This document shows positions 52,501 through 64,000 of a stretch of DNA of 64,000 nt, piece by piece. Made by a program: the position numbers and the translations under genes. Position 1 is the stretch's first letter. The number at the start of each line of letters is the position of its first letter. A model generated the notes under the pieces. It had not been told where the DNA came from. It ran no database searches and saw only the letters and a program-made list of their open reading frames with translations. Source of the stretch: Lates calcarifer (Eukaryota > Chordata > Actinopteri > Centropomidae); assembly GCF_001640805.2 (NCBI RefSeq), contig NC_066845.1, positions 15,688,307-15,752,306 on the forward strand. The letters are read 5' to 3'.

Positions 52501-55500
52501 TAGGAGAAACCTTTAGGAATGGACAGGAACCTAAAAAGCAGAAACAAGATGTACAGTGTGTTTAAGAGGGAATGTAAATGCTTCAGGACTTACAGCATAC
52601 CCAATACTTTTGAGTCATGTGTGCTAAGCAGAGATGATGTGGTAAAAACACTCACCTGAGGAGCAGCAGGAGGCCTTTGTCTCCCAGGTGGGACAGAGCT
52701 GGTTTCAGCTGGATTAGAGCATGAAGGTTGGCCTGTGAGGCAGCGTGACATAACAAGTCAGACAGCAGGAAGAATGGACACACAACGCCACCAGAAATAC
52801 AAATAAAAATACCCACAATTTACATCTACCTATTAAAGTCACACCTGATTTTTTTTATACTGGTCCTGGAGTGTTCATATACCTTCCATTAGAACACCCT
52901 GCTTTACATTCATTCAGTTTCTCACACTCTCACATATGAGCTGCACACTAGAGCCACAGCCTTCTCCTGCTCGATTAGCTCTACTGTGCTGACTGTACTT
53001 TAAGTGATGTGTGTCACCTTGTCTTCGCAGGCCTCGTCCAGTATGTCCAGGGCCTCCATGGACACAGCCTTGCTGTGGTCGTGAAGCTGCGTGACCAGCA
53101 GCTCCATCCCCCAGCTGCTGAAGAACTCTACGCCCGCACGCAGCAGCACACGGAGGTGTTTGGTGGCATACAGCCTGCACGTCTGCTTGGTGGGAGGAAG
53201 AGGGGGCATGGTTATTGTAAAAATGATGTTGAAAATTACGTGCTTTCAGAAGTATGTTTGAGTGTCGTGTCTTGTGGCAGTCTTACATCAGTAGCAGCAG
53301 TGAGGATCTTGGAGAGGATCACTCTGGCCAGACCGTCTCTGCTGTAGTCCAGTGTGGATACAGCAAGTTTCAGCACAGCATCCTGGTTCTTCACAGAGCA
53401 CAGATTCAGCAGGCTGCGAATACAGAAAACAAGGACAGGCGTTACACTGAGTTGTTAGTGACACCAAATGTGTGTTGTGATTATTTCATAGAACAAACAT
53501 GTCTGAGATTCTTGCACTCCATGAGCTCAGAAAATCCTAGAAAAGCCTGTCAGGTTTTTCTGCTCACTCACCACTGAAACAGGCCACATTTCTCCAGCAG
53601 TTTGACTCCCTGCGGGTGTGCAGAGAGTGTCCCCAGGAAGAGGAAGTAGTGTTGGCTGAGTGTGGTGAGCAGGCCATTACTCTGCAGACAGCGCTCAGGC
53701 TTCAGTCCTGAGGACGAGGAGAGCCATGACACCATGTCTCTCACCAGGTCCTCCAAATAACCCTGGCCATCCTGGTGACACAGGGCAGAGGAAAGAGAGA
53801 GAGAGAGAGGGAAAAGAGGCAAGTTAGAAAATGACAGAAGATAAAACAGGAATGTGTGTGTTTGTGTGCACATGTTCACTTCTCTAACCTCATCTGAGTC
53901 CATGAGGAACTCAACAAACTGACAACCAACCACAGTGAGTTGTCTGGCCTTTACGTGGTCCAGTGCCAGCCCTGCATACAATTTACTACTGGGCTTATAA
54001 AAGTACAGCAGCCTCCGCACAAACCTGCATCACACAGAAAACAAGTAAGTATTTAAAACAAGATATTAGGCAGGTCAAAATTATTTCAAATCTTGCAGTG
54101 GGTTTTTGGTGATATGAAGGGGTCTTACTTGTGCATCTGTTCATCTTTGTTGTTCCTGAGGTTTACATTTGGCCACTGAGAGAGAAAAACAACACACTTA
54201 AACATTAGACAGGTTAAAAGAGGGTGATAATGGAGTCTATGGTGCTACAGGAGATGAGACTGACCTTAAGGATGGTGGCAATAAGCAGCCAGTTCCACTC
54301 CAGGTTGTGCTTGTGGTTGAGAATGTGACTGTCTCTCAGGTTCATCATCAGTGCTTCTTCTGTGTCCTGAGAGACAAAAAAAGATTTTACAATATGAACT
54401 ACACATAGCTGCTGATGTTTTTCACTGTGCAAGATAAAAAGCACTAATTATTATGCAAGAAAATTGTATTCATTTTATCTGTTTCATTCATCTACTTTGC
54501 TGAAAGCAAAACAAAACAGTTAGCCTAGCTTTGTCTAAGGTGCTTTCTAATAACTTCAAAGTGACCTCATTCACACATTGCATCTTGTATATTTACCATA
54601 TATAGAAAAGGGAAATGAGTGGTGGTTTAAACAGAATTTAGTATACAAATTGAAGCTGATTTCCTGACTAACAGCTGGCTGCACACAGCTGGCTTTGCAG
54701 ACTTTCCAACCTCCAGGTCATTCTTGGATGAAAAAATAAAACCACTGGACGTTTGGAGGTGAAACAAGGTTTTTCTTTCCATTTGTATTGGAAGCTACTG
54801 TATCTGTTTCCCCTTTTGTCAGTGTTTGTGCTAAACTAAACTCACCCCGGATGTTTGTACTGAACACAGAACAATAAAACTGATATCCACTGTAGGCAGA
54901 ATGGCAAATAAGCATATATCCAAAAATGTATTGTATGTAAGTATACACGGTTGTTAAACCTAAAATCTAGGATGTTAAAAGCATGGTAATTTTTACCTTA
55001 ATGACATAGATGTCTCTGTGGACACGTGAGTGTGACTCTCTGCGGTTATGTGAAGACACAGACTTGCGGATGATGTGGTCCAGGTAAAGACTGTGCGGTT
55101 TCAATCCTTTCTTCTTCTTCTCATGGAAACGCTTCAGATTGTTAACTGCTGCACTCGCCCGACTGAAACATAAACAATAAATATCAGGGATGTCCCCCTC
55201 CTCCCAAAAAAAATGTTTGTTATCAGCACATGTCACTGTTAAAGAGCACTACTCATCAGAGGGAGCGAGAGAAAGAGTGAGAAAATATACAGTTCTGGTA
55301 AATAAATACGTGTTTGGGCTGAAAATGATTTTTTGTGAGGAAAAACAGATGTGGGTGAGCCGGAGTATACTCACAGTCGTTTCTCCTGGGGGATGTCAAA
55401 GGAGGCGGCCATGTTGATGAGGGTGGGAAGGCAGTGCAGGTGGTGACTGTGGGAATGAGGAAGGATGGTGTTTGCCTAAACATGAGAGAAGCAGGTGGAG

Positions 55501-57676
55501 GAAAAAGCACAAAAGCATTTTGAATTAGAATCATAGGAAACATTTATGGATTATTTAGTGAGTTAAATTTCAGAAGGCAAAAGAATATTTTTTCCAGGGC
55601 TCTAAAATATGTCATGAGTCAGAGATACTTTGAAATTTTCTTTATGTTACCATGTGCAGAAGTTCTCCCAACAGGATGGTAGCTCTGACAGCAAGCTGGT
55701 CATCACTACTGGTCACAACTTCTACAAGACCCTACAAAGACAAAAGGAAGGACAGAGAGAAGCCATGAGGTGTGCTCCTCCTGAAAAACATTCAAGCTAA
55801 ATATTGCTTGCTAGTTTAGTAATAGTTACTAGCAAGTGCCAAATGTAATATAAATCCTTAGGTGCAAAGGTCTAAAAAACACACTATCAATTCACCTCTA
55901 ACAGCCCACTGGTGATAAAGGCAGACAGGACAAATCCCAGGTAGTTGTCCATCAGATCAGGCCTAATGAAGCAAACAGAGTCAAAACTTATTTCATGGCT
56001 TGTGTAGACACAGCAGTTTTGTCAACCTATTCCATTTCTTCTCTCTTACCTCGAGCGGGCCCGATGGGGTAGGATGACTTTGGCCTCAGCAGCAATAAAC
56101 CCGTCAGAGAGTCTCCAGGTGTCCTGGAACCTGGCAGGGTCTGAAGTAAAAAAAGAGCACAGATTAACTTACACTGTGTGGGAGTAAAATATGTACTCCC
56201 TCTTCTTCTTGAAAAATCTGTAGTATGTTTTTTTTGTCAAAGCCATGCAGCCAAACTGCAATTAAGTATTAAATACCATATGTAAAAACACCCAAATTTC
56301 CAGACACCATGATAATGGGAGGGAATATAAAAATTAATTCTGGGGGTACAAAAGATGTTTTACTCACCAACACTTAGAAGAGCTTCAGTGAAGTCTTGAG
56401 TTACAATGGGCACAGGGAGTCTGAATATCTCATATAACACCTCCAACAAACCTTTCTGCAGGGCAAATAACATTGAGGGAATCAGATACATACACGTTTG
56501 ATATGGCACAAAGTGCATTAAGCAGCGCTAGAAACAGAACCTCCAATACCCTAATGTTACTGCTGTGTAATACAATGCTCTAAAGGCTTGAGGGAGCCCT
56601 AGTTTCACTCTGAGTCCACAGGAAAGAGAACAATAATATCTGCAAGCACTTGATCTGCTGATCTGATTTGATCAGTCTGTGCCATGACAAATATATCTCA
56701 CTGTGTGCTTTGATACTCTGACTGCAACCAGACACAAGTGAAAGCCTGTTTGGTTCTCCATCTAACTACAGCTACAGTAAAATGGAAGCTGATGGGACAA
56801 AAACTTCACAGGCAAGAGATTTACTTATCGGTGAGGTCTTGGTTGCTAGGGGGGCAAACAAAAGCGATATAAACTGCTTTTAAATCTACCAACTTCCTGA
56901 TTCTGTGTCAAAGATTTTTTTTTTTATATTTGGCATGCAGCTGTTTCAATACTCACCCTAACTTCCATATTTGGTATGCAAAGTAAGCCAATTAAAGATT
57001 GGATTCCAGAATTTCCAGCCTTGCATAGGTTGATAATCCCTGAGTAACAAAAGGAGACAAAAGGAACACATTTAACTCATGATACCCTCAAAATGAAAAC
57101 ACATTTAATGTGAAGCAAAACTATTCACATACAATTATCACTAAATCTAAGCTCTTACCAGACCAGGAGCGAAAGGCTGCCACTATGGCCATTCTACTCG
57201 ACAAGAAGCGTGCCTCTCTGTCCTCCCTGAGAATATGAAAACACACACGCACATGTACATTAATAACTGGGCACCTTGTTCCATACACACAACATCATTA
57301 TGTTCTCTCTTTGCACAGAGCATTGAAAGGCATTTCACAAAGGTTCAAACTAGACCGCAAAGGCAAAACATCAAACAAAGTCAAAGAGAATCAAGTAAAA
57401 GATCTTTTTGATATAAAAGCTAATTTTTCAGAGTGACTTAAAGGATTGTGGTGACTTAGCGTGCTTCACATCCTCGGGGAAGTCATTCTGGAGTCAAGCA
57501 GCCCTGATAACAAGGGTCATATCACAAAAACACTATACAAACCCTCAACTTTCTCGACGCATGCTGTTACCAACATACGAATACAGCAAACAGTAAACAG
57601 AGGGAAATGTCAGAACACTATCTTTTTGTCTCTACTGTAATACTAACTCTCTTCATAACACCCCCCCCCCGCCCAC

Positions 57677-57743
<67 letters not shown>

Positions 57744-60700
57744 TTGAGTTGCCCTTCAGCCGTGTCTGCGTTGTGACGGTAGTGAAAATCTGTGAAAGGG
57801 GCGAGGATTTGCTGCAGGACAGAATGCACGCACACACACACACAAAAGATGGATGAGTACATAATAAAACAGACTTATTAAGTGCAATTAAGTGGAGACA
57901 TTCTTAAACATTCCCACCAAACATCTTACAGTAATAATTAACCTGCTATAGATCTCATATGACATCCATGTGTATATAATGACTGCCATGATGAGATACC
58001 CCTGTCCCAGGTGTCTGTTTGCAGACAATGAGGCTTTGGAGAACTGTAACTGATTACTGTAAGCTCCATGGGAAAGAGAGGGGCAACCTCCGGCTGTTAA
58101 TCCTGACTGGAATGACTCCCAGCACACTGGCTCATTTATAAACAGCACCTTCCTATTTCACAATTCACATCTGCGTGTACCTCCAGCTCGACGTCAACGC
58201 GCACATACTGACGGGTACGTGGGTGGTTGAGTAGGTGCAGGATGGTGGTGATCAGTGCTTCGTTGATGCGACTCAGCTGACAGTCGATCACGCTCTTAAG
58301 GATGGTGCTGAGGCCTCCTCGTTTGGCCACCACCTCTGGGTTTTTCAGGGCTGCACGTGCAACAAGTCGGTAACAAAGATATATTAGAGGCTTTTCATAC
58401 TCCATTCTCACAAATGAGGTATTTTATGAAGTTCTTTCGTCCACAAAGGCCAGGCGCTCACCTAGCTCGCACACAATGGCGATGGCTGCGCGGACCATGC
58501 GGTCTCTCTCCTGTAGTCCATCAGTGCCCACGGCAATTAGAGAGTTTGCGATAGAGGTGGGGAACAGCATTGCATTGACGGTGATAATCTGCAGGGGGGG
58601 AGGGGAGTGTGAGTCATCAAACAAGTCTGGACAAACGGAGGCAAAAAATAACTACAATGTTTTTTTTAATGGCCTCTTTTTCTAACTCTCTAGAAAATGA
58701 GGACCAATTTTAGAAATGCAAATATAGCACATCTGAATGTATTCTGAGGGTCACATATCTCAAAATTCACAATATGAAAAGTGATAACAGTACTGTAGTA
58801 CTGAGGACAAATAAGAGACTGGGCTATATGTCGTGAACACAGCAGTTATCTTACTGCCCGTATGGCTGACAGTCTGTTACTGAAACAAGAGTCTGACTAT
58901 GTGTGTGTGTATGTATGTGTGTATGTGTATGTGTGTGTGTATGTGTGAAGAAGGTTTACAGTAAACTACAAAAAGAGCTATAAATAACCTTGCAGACTTG
59001 TGCAAAGTGTCCACACTGACACTGCTGCTAACCCAATGATCTTTCTGCTGGTACTGTACAGGCACTAAGGCTGAGCTGTGAGGGCAAATTCCCCCTCATG
59101 ACATGACACGGAGTCTACAAATTAATGGCTGTGGAGGAATGGAAATTAAAAAAATAGACACATTATCTTACTTTTCGGACTAGTCTCAGGGCCTGTGTCC
59201 TCTCCCCCTCATTGCTCTGCTGGATATCAATGCATCTGAAACAACATAGAGGCATTATTAGTCACGTCTTCTTTTTACTACAGACAGCAAGTAGGAGAGA
59301 AAAAAAGGTGTCAGTAAAAGAAAACTAACTATGACTGAGGCATGACTCTTCAAAAGACCTAGCAAATTTCTGAACAAATCAAGTGACTTCCTGTAAAAAA
59401 GAATACGCTTTAACCCACTATATGTAAAGTCAGCCAGACAGCACTTTACCATCCGACTGGTCAAAGGAAGATCTCACCTGGCTATTAAATAGTCCACCTG
59501 TAGTCTGAGGACCTTCTGCAGCACGCTGGTGTCTCTAATGAGGTAGCGGAGCGCCCGCAACCCTGCAGCACGCACCTCCTTGGCCTCATTGAGTAGAGCT
59601 AGTCGCAGACTAAGGGTTAAAAATCAGACACTTAGATGAATCCAAAACTGGCCAAAGATTTACTAAGACTTGACAAACTACTATTATTTCCTGAAATCTT
59701 TCATGATAATATCTGATGCTTTTTAAATTGAAACTCATCAAATGAATGTTCCAAATGAAAAACATCCAAAGTGATTATTCACCAGGCCTGTCTTACTAAC
59801 AGTTTCACTTGGCTGCATAAACAACAGGCCAATGAATTGGAAAAAAAAGCACATGTTGATAAAAGTGCACAATGCACAATCAGTAACTACTGGCTGCTGA
59901 CACTCACCAAATGATGATTTCTTCATGTGTAAACCCAAAGTTTTCCTCACGGTAGCCAATGCTGCATAGCAGCTGTAACACACAAAAAAATAAAGAAACA
60001 AAACCTAAATGATTTGATTTATAATAGGACTGCATAACTTTAAGGATAAAGGTAAACCTGTTATGGTGACATTAGGGCTGTTTAGAGGGAAGTTCAGTGT
60101 CTACAAAATGGTAGTGTCCTACACATGAGAAGCACCAAACCAACAAACAGCACAACACATTCCTGCAGCCATACAGGTGTGTTTGTTGTAGTTTTCCACT
60201 TGTCTGTTACACGCCAGCTTGTTTGGAGTAGGTGAATCGTGAATGGGTAATGTTATGCTTTCACTTGTGCTAGATGGAGGTTATAATTACAAAAGCACAG
60301 GTCCAATAGTTGGCACTGGCTTTTGTCACCTCCACCATTTGTTGTTTATCAGTGCCTGCGCTCGTACTCGTTGGATAAATGAAAACAGGGGGTGAGCAAT
60401 AGGTTGATCAATTCTTTTGTATTCCTCTGCCCACAGCCTGGCTGTATGCTCCTGTTTTTGTGTACCCTCCAAGGCCTGGCAATGGACCCTGTTTTCAGCA
60501 TATATATCCAATTTTAGCAGTTCCTTCACCACCGGTCCTCCATCGTTAACAGCGGCCCACACACAGCTGGTGTATACAAGATTCAAATTTTACGTACACA
60601 AAGCAGTTCACAATGGACTGCTTTTGTGTACATAAGTGTTCAGTGATGGTCAGTGTCAACGGGCAGGCCAAGGCTAACAACAGCACAGTCCAACAAAACT

Positions 60701-62722
60701 CATTACACGCACAAAGCAATGAGCTCCTCGGGCAAAGGATGCTGCCATTTTAGAGCTGCCACCTTTCTTATGGGCACCCCGAGGCACCCGAGCACAGCAG
60801 TGCTGCTCCATCACAGTCTCTCTCTGCCTATCCCAATGCGGCATCAGCAGGGGAGCCGATGAGTACATTAAAGTGGTAATTTATGCATGAATAGTTTCTT
60901 AAAGCTGGACATAAACCTCCCCTCTCCTTCATCATAAAACACAGCAGAGCAGAGCAGCAGGAGAGATGGAGCAGGATGGGATGGGTGGACAGACGCATGG
61001 TGAGTCGGGGGTTGTTTTAAACCAGCTGTGATGTCAGAGCCCAAGCAGGCAGGAGGAGGGGAGAGAGGAGATGGGGAGAGGGGCATGTGACACTCTGTGG
61101 GGGGATTAGGTCACCCTCACTGTCCTGGAACCCTTATAAGGAATCAGAGGCACGGTGCTCTAACAGACGTATACACACAGACACACACACGTCATGGTTA
61201 TTACCCTGCTGTCAGTTGTAAACAAGCGAGCTAGGTCTACGGATTAGATGCACAACTCAGGCCCACACTCAGCTTTTAGCCTGCTGCAGTGCCAGCTGCA
61301 CCACTTTCTGAAGGCCAACACACACCGGCTTCATGGCCACCAACAATTGGTCAAAACATGTCCATGGCAGACAGTCAGAAGTGGTTTAAGGCAGCAGGGT
61401 TGCTCAGCAGAAATCGGCAAACTTCTAAGCAAAAATCAGTCCCCAAGGTTGGCGAATTGGACAGTTGCGTAAATGGTTTTGACATTTCTCAATGACGTGA
61501 CAGTGAGCAAAAACAATGTGTGCAGAGCACAACAAACTGCTAGTTTCCCCCCCCCTTATATTTGGCTTTCAGACTTGCAAGTCACTTTCTACACCCAGTT
61601 CAGAATAACAGGAAGGCTCAAGACTATTCCAGCATATGTTGGGTGAAAGGCAGAAAAACACCCTGGAGAGGTCACTAGCCTATCACAGGGCAGACACAGG
61701 CCATGTCCACACTGAGAAAAACAATCAAATCTAAAAAAAAAAAAAAAACACTGTTTATATGTGAAAACAACTTCCATGTGAACTTGCTTTTAGAGTTTTT
61801 TTTTAAATGTTCTCTATCTGCAACAAATAAATCTCTCAATCCCTTCTTGTTTCATTTGCAAACAATAAATCTGCACATCACAGCCATCATCTGCTGATAG
61901 GTGGGACAGACACAGCCCAGTTATTCAGTTTGGTCTCAGCATTTTAAACTTCTTCTCCAGTGCCTGATAAAATCCACGATCACTTGTTTTGTGTTTCAGT
62001 TTTAGCTGAAGACAATTTAGCTGGTCTCACTGACATATGAGAAATTCAGAAGCAGATTGTACAGTATGTACAGGAAAATCTTCACTTTTACCATCAACAT
62101 TACAGAACAAAACTAGAATAGAAAAATAGAGAATAGAGGGCTATATAGGGAAAAGTTTAGATTTTTAGAAGTGAGAGTATCTCAGGTTTCTAAGAACAAT
62201 AACCAGACATTAAAAATCTCAGGTTTCAAAGTCAGAGTGTTGCTCTTGATACACATTAGGTCAGAGTGTTTTCCAATCCCTAGAGCTCCTGTTACATTCA
62301 CTGTCAGCATCACAATGACAGGCACAGCTAGGCCTGCTGGCAGCAACACCCAAGAGGAGAGGATCAAGGAGAGGTCAGTGGTGACATGACAGAGGAGGGG
62401 GAGCACAGCTAGTCGATCTTTACAGACAATCTGTAAGTGATGAATCAGCCTTCTTGAAAAGCTGTAGGTTTGTCATATGCAGCTTTAACAGGGTTTTCAT
62501 GTTGGTTCTAAGGAGATAATAACCTTTCAACTTAATTACTTTCACCAATTCTCAGTGTTGTCAAGACTGCCTCAAGTAACAAATAAAATCCTGGGGTAAA
62601 AGCATCATAACTCAACGGCGTTACCTTTATGAAGTTGTTCAGGTGGCCCAGTTTTCGCATGTTACTGACTCCGTGCGGTTTGGCCACATTTTGAAGAATT
62701 TCACGGAAGTTTTCTGATGGTT
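46551..62722 (-). CDS. rictor: rapamycin-insensitive companion of mTOR (RICTOR), 5' end off window
   Basis: The defining scaffold of mTORC2, which phosphorylates AKT. 35 coding exons in transcript order: 62625-62722, 59908-59972, 59478-59609, 59172-59235, 58462-58588, 58181-58350, 57744-57811, 57159-57226, 56957-57039, 56368-56455, 56050-56140, 55896-55962, 55651-55731, 55375-55475, 54997-55162, 54265-54366, 54129-54175, 53889-54024, 53572-53771, 53287-53413, 53018-53182, 52656-52732, 52452-52530, 52211-52320, 52013-52100, 51786-51878, 51575-51681, 51069-51298, 49781-50885, 47882-48141, 47576-47782, 47331-47483, 46969-47092, 46718-46856, 46551-46631. All keep frame (1698 aa). The helical-repeat N part is highly conserved (NVAKPHGVSNMRKLGHLNNF, GLQERDRMVRA, YFYKPSSKLYA). 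A disordered Ser-rich middle is encoded by the 1105-nt exon, with the RNRTVTEPS phosphosite region. The conserved tail reads FDDICLYSEVSHLLAHC. The first about 30 codons are missing. I cannot say whether it is the a or b teleost copy. Confidence 0.95.
48142..49780 (-). other. rictor intron upstream of the exon at 47882-48141
   Basis: A 1.6 kb intron with an A-rich/CA patch at 49490-49520. Nothing coding or mobile was recognised with confidence. Confidence 0.55.
57679..57739. repeat. (CA)30 microsatellite abutting a rictor splice donor
   Basis: About 30 pure CA units. On the rictor strand this is a GT run that begins inside the donor GTGAGT (57743-57738) of the exon at 57744-57811. A C-run (57661-57670) precedes it on the plus strand. 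Confidence 0.95.
59973..62624 (-). other. rictor intron between the first two visible coding exons
   Basis: A 2.65 kb intron. It contains a retroelement-like remnant near 61608-61702 and a minus-strand open frame at 60326-60586 of unknown origin. No exon with RICTOR similarity was found. Confidence 0.55.
61608..61702. repeat. LINE-type remnant
   Basis: ACACCCTGGAGAGGTCACTA followed by GCCTATCACAGGGC matches a very common 3' segment of fish non-LTR elements (CCCTGGACAGGTCGCCAGTC, CATCACAGGGC). It is a short fragment in a rictor intron. Confidence 0.5.
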
Positions 62723-64000
62723 CTGCAGGAAGAACGAAACGGAAATACAATGTAACTAAGACAAGCATTAAGGCATATTGCCAAAATAACGGTCGATGAA
62801 CCGTAATTGATATGATGCAGGAAGGAACTTGGTTTAGCTGGTCAAACTAAATTAGTGTGTACAGGCAAAACAAGGTCTAGACAGTAAAAGCACGACTTGA
62901 GCAGGGAAGTGTTTTTCGTTTTCAGTTCCTTTCTGCTATCATGTTAAAACAGAGTAAACAAGTTCCAGATACTGCATTACAACAAAAACATAAATGCTGC
63001 AGAAACTATGATAATGAATAGCATACAATATTTTCTCCTCAGTAACAAAGTTAGTCAGAATATGAGCCAGATTCAGTTTCAATATGTCAAATACAAAAAG
63101 CTGAGTATTAGTCAGTCAAAACAATAACACAAACACATGAAAAGACAATTAAGAATTTCAAAATATTGGACTTTTGCAAACATTGAATTTATTTTCCCTA
63201 AATGACTGCAAAATGTACTAATATATCCATAAAAGCAAACTACTAGACCGAAGCATAATGTAATCTGAGATGTTAAGATTTGATGAAATTACACAAGCAC
63301 TGATAATCGGCCTGATCAGCCGATCATGGGGTAGAATATAATGTTGCATAAAAGTACCAGATATAGCCTAAGGTCCATTAACTGACAGGGCAGTGATATG
63401 CATATGCAATGGTCTCTTGCATTGGACTGCTGTGAGGACATGGACATAGTTTAGTCTTGAAACAGCTGACAGATTAAGTGGCTCCCGATGTCAATGGGAC
63501 TGTTAGCTTTATATGATAAATTCATCTGATATTTCAGGTGCAAAATAACCTTGTATTGCACGACTGAAATAAAGCCAGTCTACGTCCTTGAGATACGGAC
63601 AGAGGGCTGATGTGCAGTGTTGCTGCTGGAGGACTACATCTGACCAGCCCGTGCAGCTGTGTATCAGAGTACCACTAGAAAAAAACACCCTGCGCACCCT
63701 GTGTTGTCTAATTGCTACTCAGCTAACAGCCCTGAAACCCAATTTCTCCTACAGCCAGCGATGACCAATGCATGACTACAGCACTTATGTCTGGTTGGCT
63801 AAATAACAGGCTATCTTGCCCACTCACACTAACCAAAACAACAGAGCGTCGTCATGGCTGGTTAGCTCTGGCAGCTAGCTAACGCTAACTCTGCTAGTTA
63901 GTTAGCTCGCTGCCGCCTGTTATTATGATATCGCTGGCAATGCTATTAGACGAAACAGAGAGGGGAAAGTGACAACAAAACAACAGCACTGTCAGGACAA
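62723..64000 (-). other. start of rictor intron 1, right window edge
   Basis: The acceptor of the first visible rictor exon is at 62723-62725 (CTG on the plus strand). I searched the remaining stretch on the minus strand for the expected first exon and did not find it, so it is probably beyond 64000. No other gene was recognised. Confidence 0.5.

Noticed and set aside
60326..60586. 86-codon minus-strand frame in a rictor intron with protein-like composition
   Set aside because: It could be a transposon protein scrap, but I recognise no domain and it does not fit RICTOR, so it is not called.
63846..63862. ATG-containing segment near the right edge as rictor exon 1
   Set aside because: The minus-strand frame starting at 63855 stops after a few codons and does not resemble the RICTOR N terminus.

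Overview
The window is nuclear DNA from a ray-finned fish, most likely a percomorph teleost. The evidence is compact vertebrate-style split genes (GT-AG introns), proteins that align well with vertebrate orthologues, long CA/GT microsatellites, and several dispersed inverted-repeat elements that I recognise as common in percomorph genomes. No bacterial, viral or CRISPR content was seen.

Layout, left to right. (1) 1-3935: probably the end of an unidentified plus-strand gene, a short terminal reading frame followed by a long 3' untranslated stretch with a polyadenylation signal. (2) 9220-21432, plus: aebp1 (ACLP), 22 coding exons joined in frame to 1199 codons plus stop signal accounting (1199 aa). 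It has a lysine-rich N terminus, an acidic Tyr-Trp repeat linker, a discoidin domain and a catalytically dead M14 carboxypeptidase domain. (3) 22206-25285, minus: pold2, 10 coding exons, 471 aa, tail-to-tail with aebp1. (4) 26011-27336, plus: an intronless, intact nono reading frame (441 aa), head-to-head with pold2 across a CpG-rich promoter carrying a TCTCGCGAGA element. (5) 32785-43194, plus: npc1l1, 21 coding exons, 1353 aa. (6) 46551-62722, minus: rictor, 35 coding exons visible (1698 aa). The first coding exon lies beyond the right edge.

Exon boundaries were worked out by hand from splice sites, reading-phase continuity and similarity to remembered vertebrate orthologues. For aebp1, pold2, npc1l1 and rictor every junction keeps frame. 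aebp1-pold2-npc1l1 corresponds to a human 7p13 neighbourhood; nono (human X) and rictor (human 5p13) are not neighbours there.

The genes do not form a pathway: they act in collagen matrix assembly (AEBP1), DNA replication (POLD2), paraspeckle RNA biology (NONO), sterol uptake (NPC1L1) and mTORC2 signalling (RICTOR). The more unusual points are the single-exon nono at a shared promoter, a tandem Gly-Tyr-Asp-His repeat inserted in the AEBP1 pseudo-enzyme domain just after a furin-type site, a run of seven symmetric phase-1 exons in aebp1, a long GT repeat abutting a rictor splice donor, and several fold-back elements in introns and spacers.
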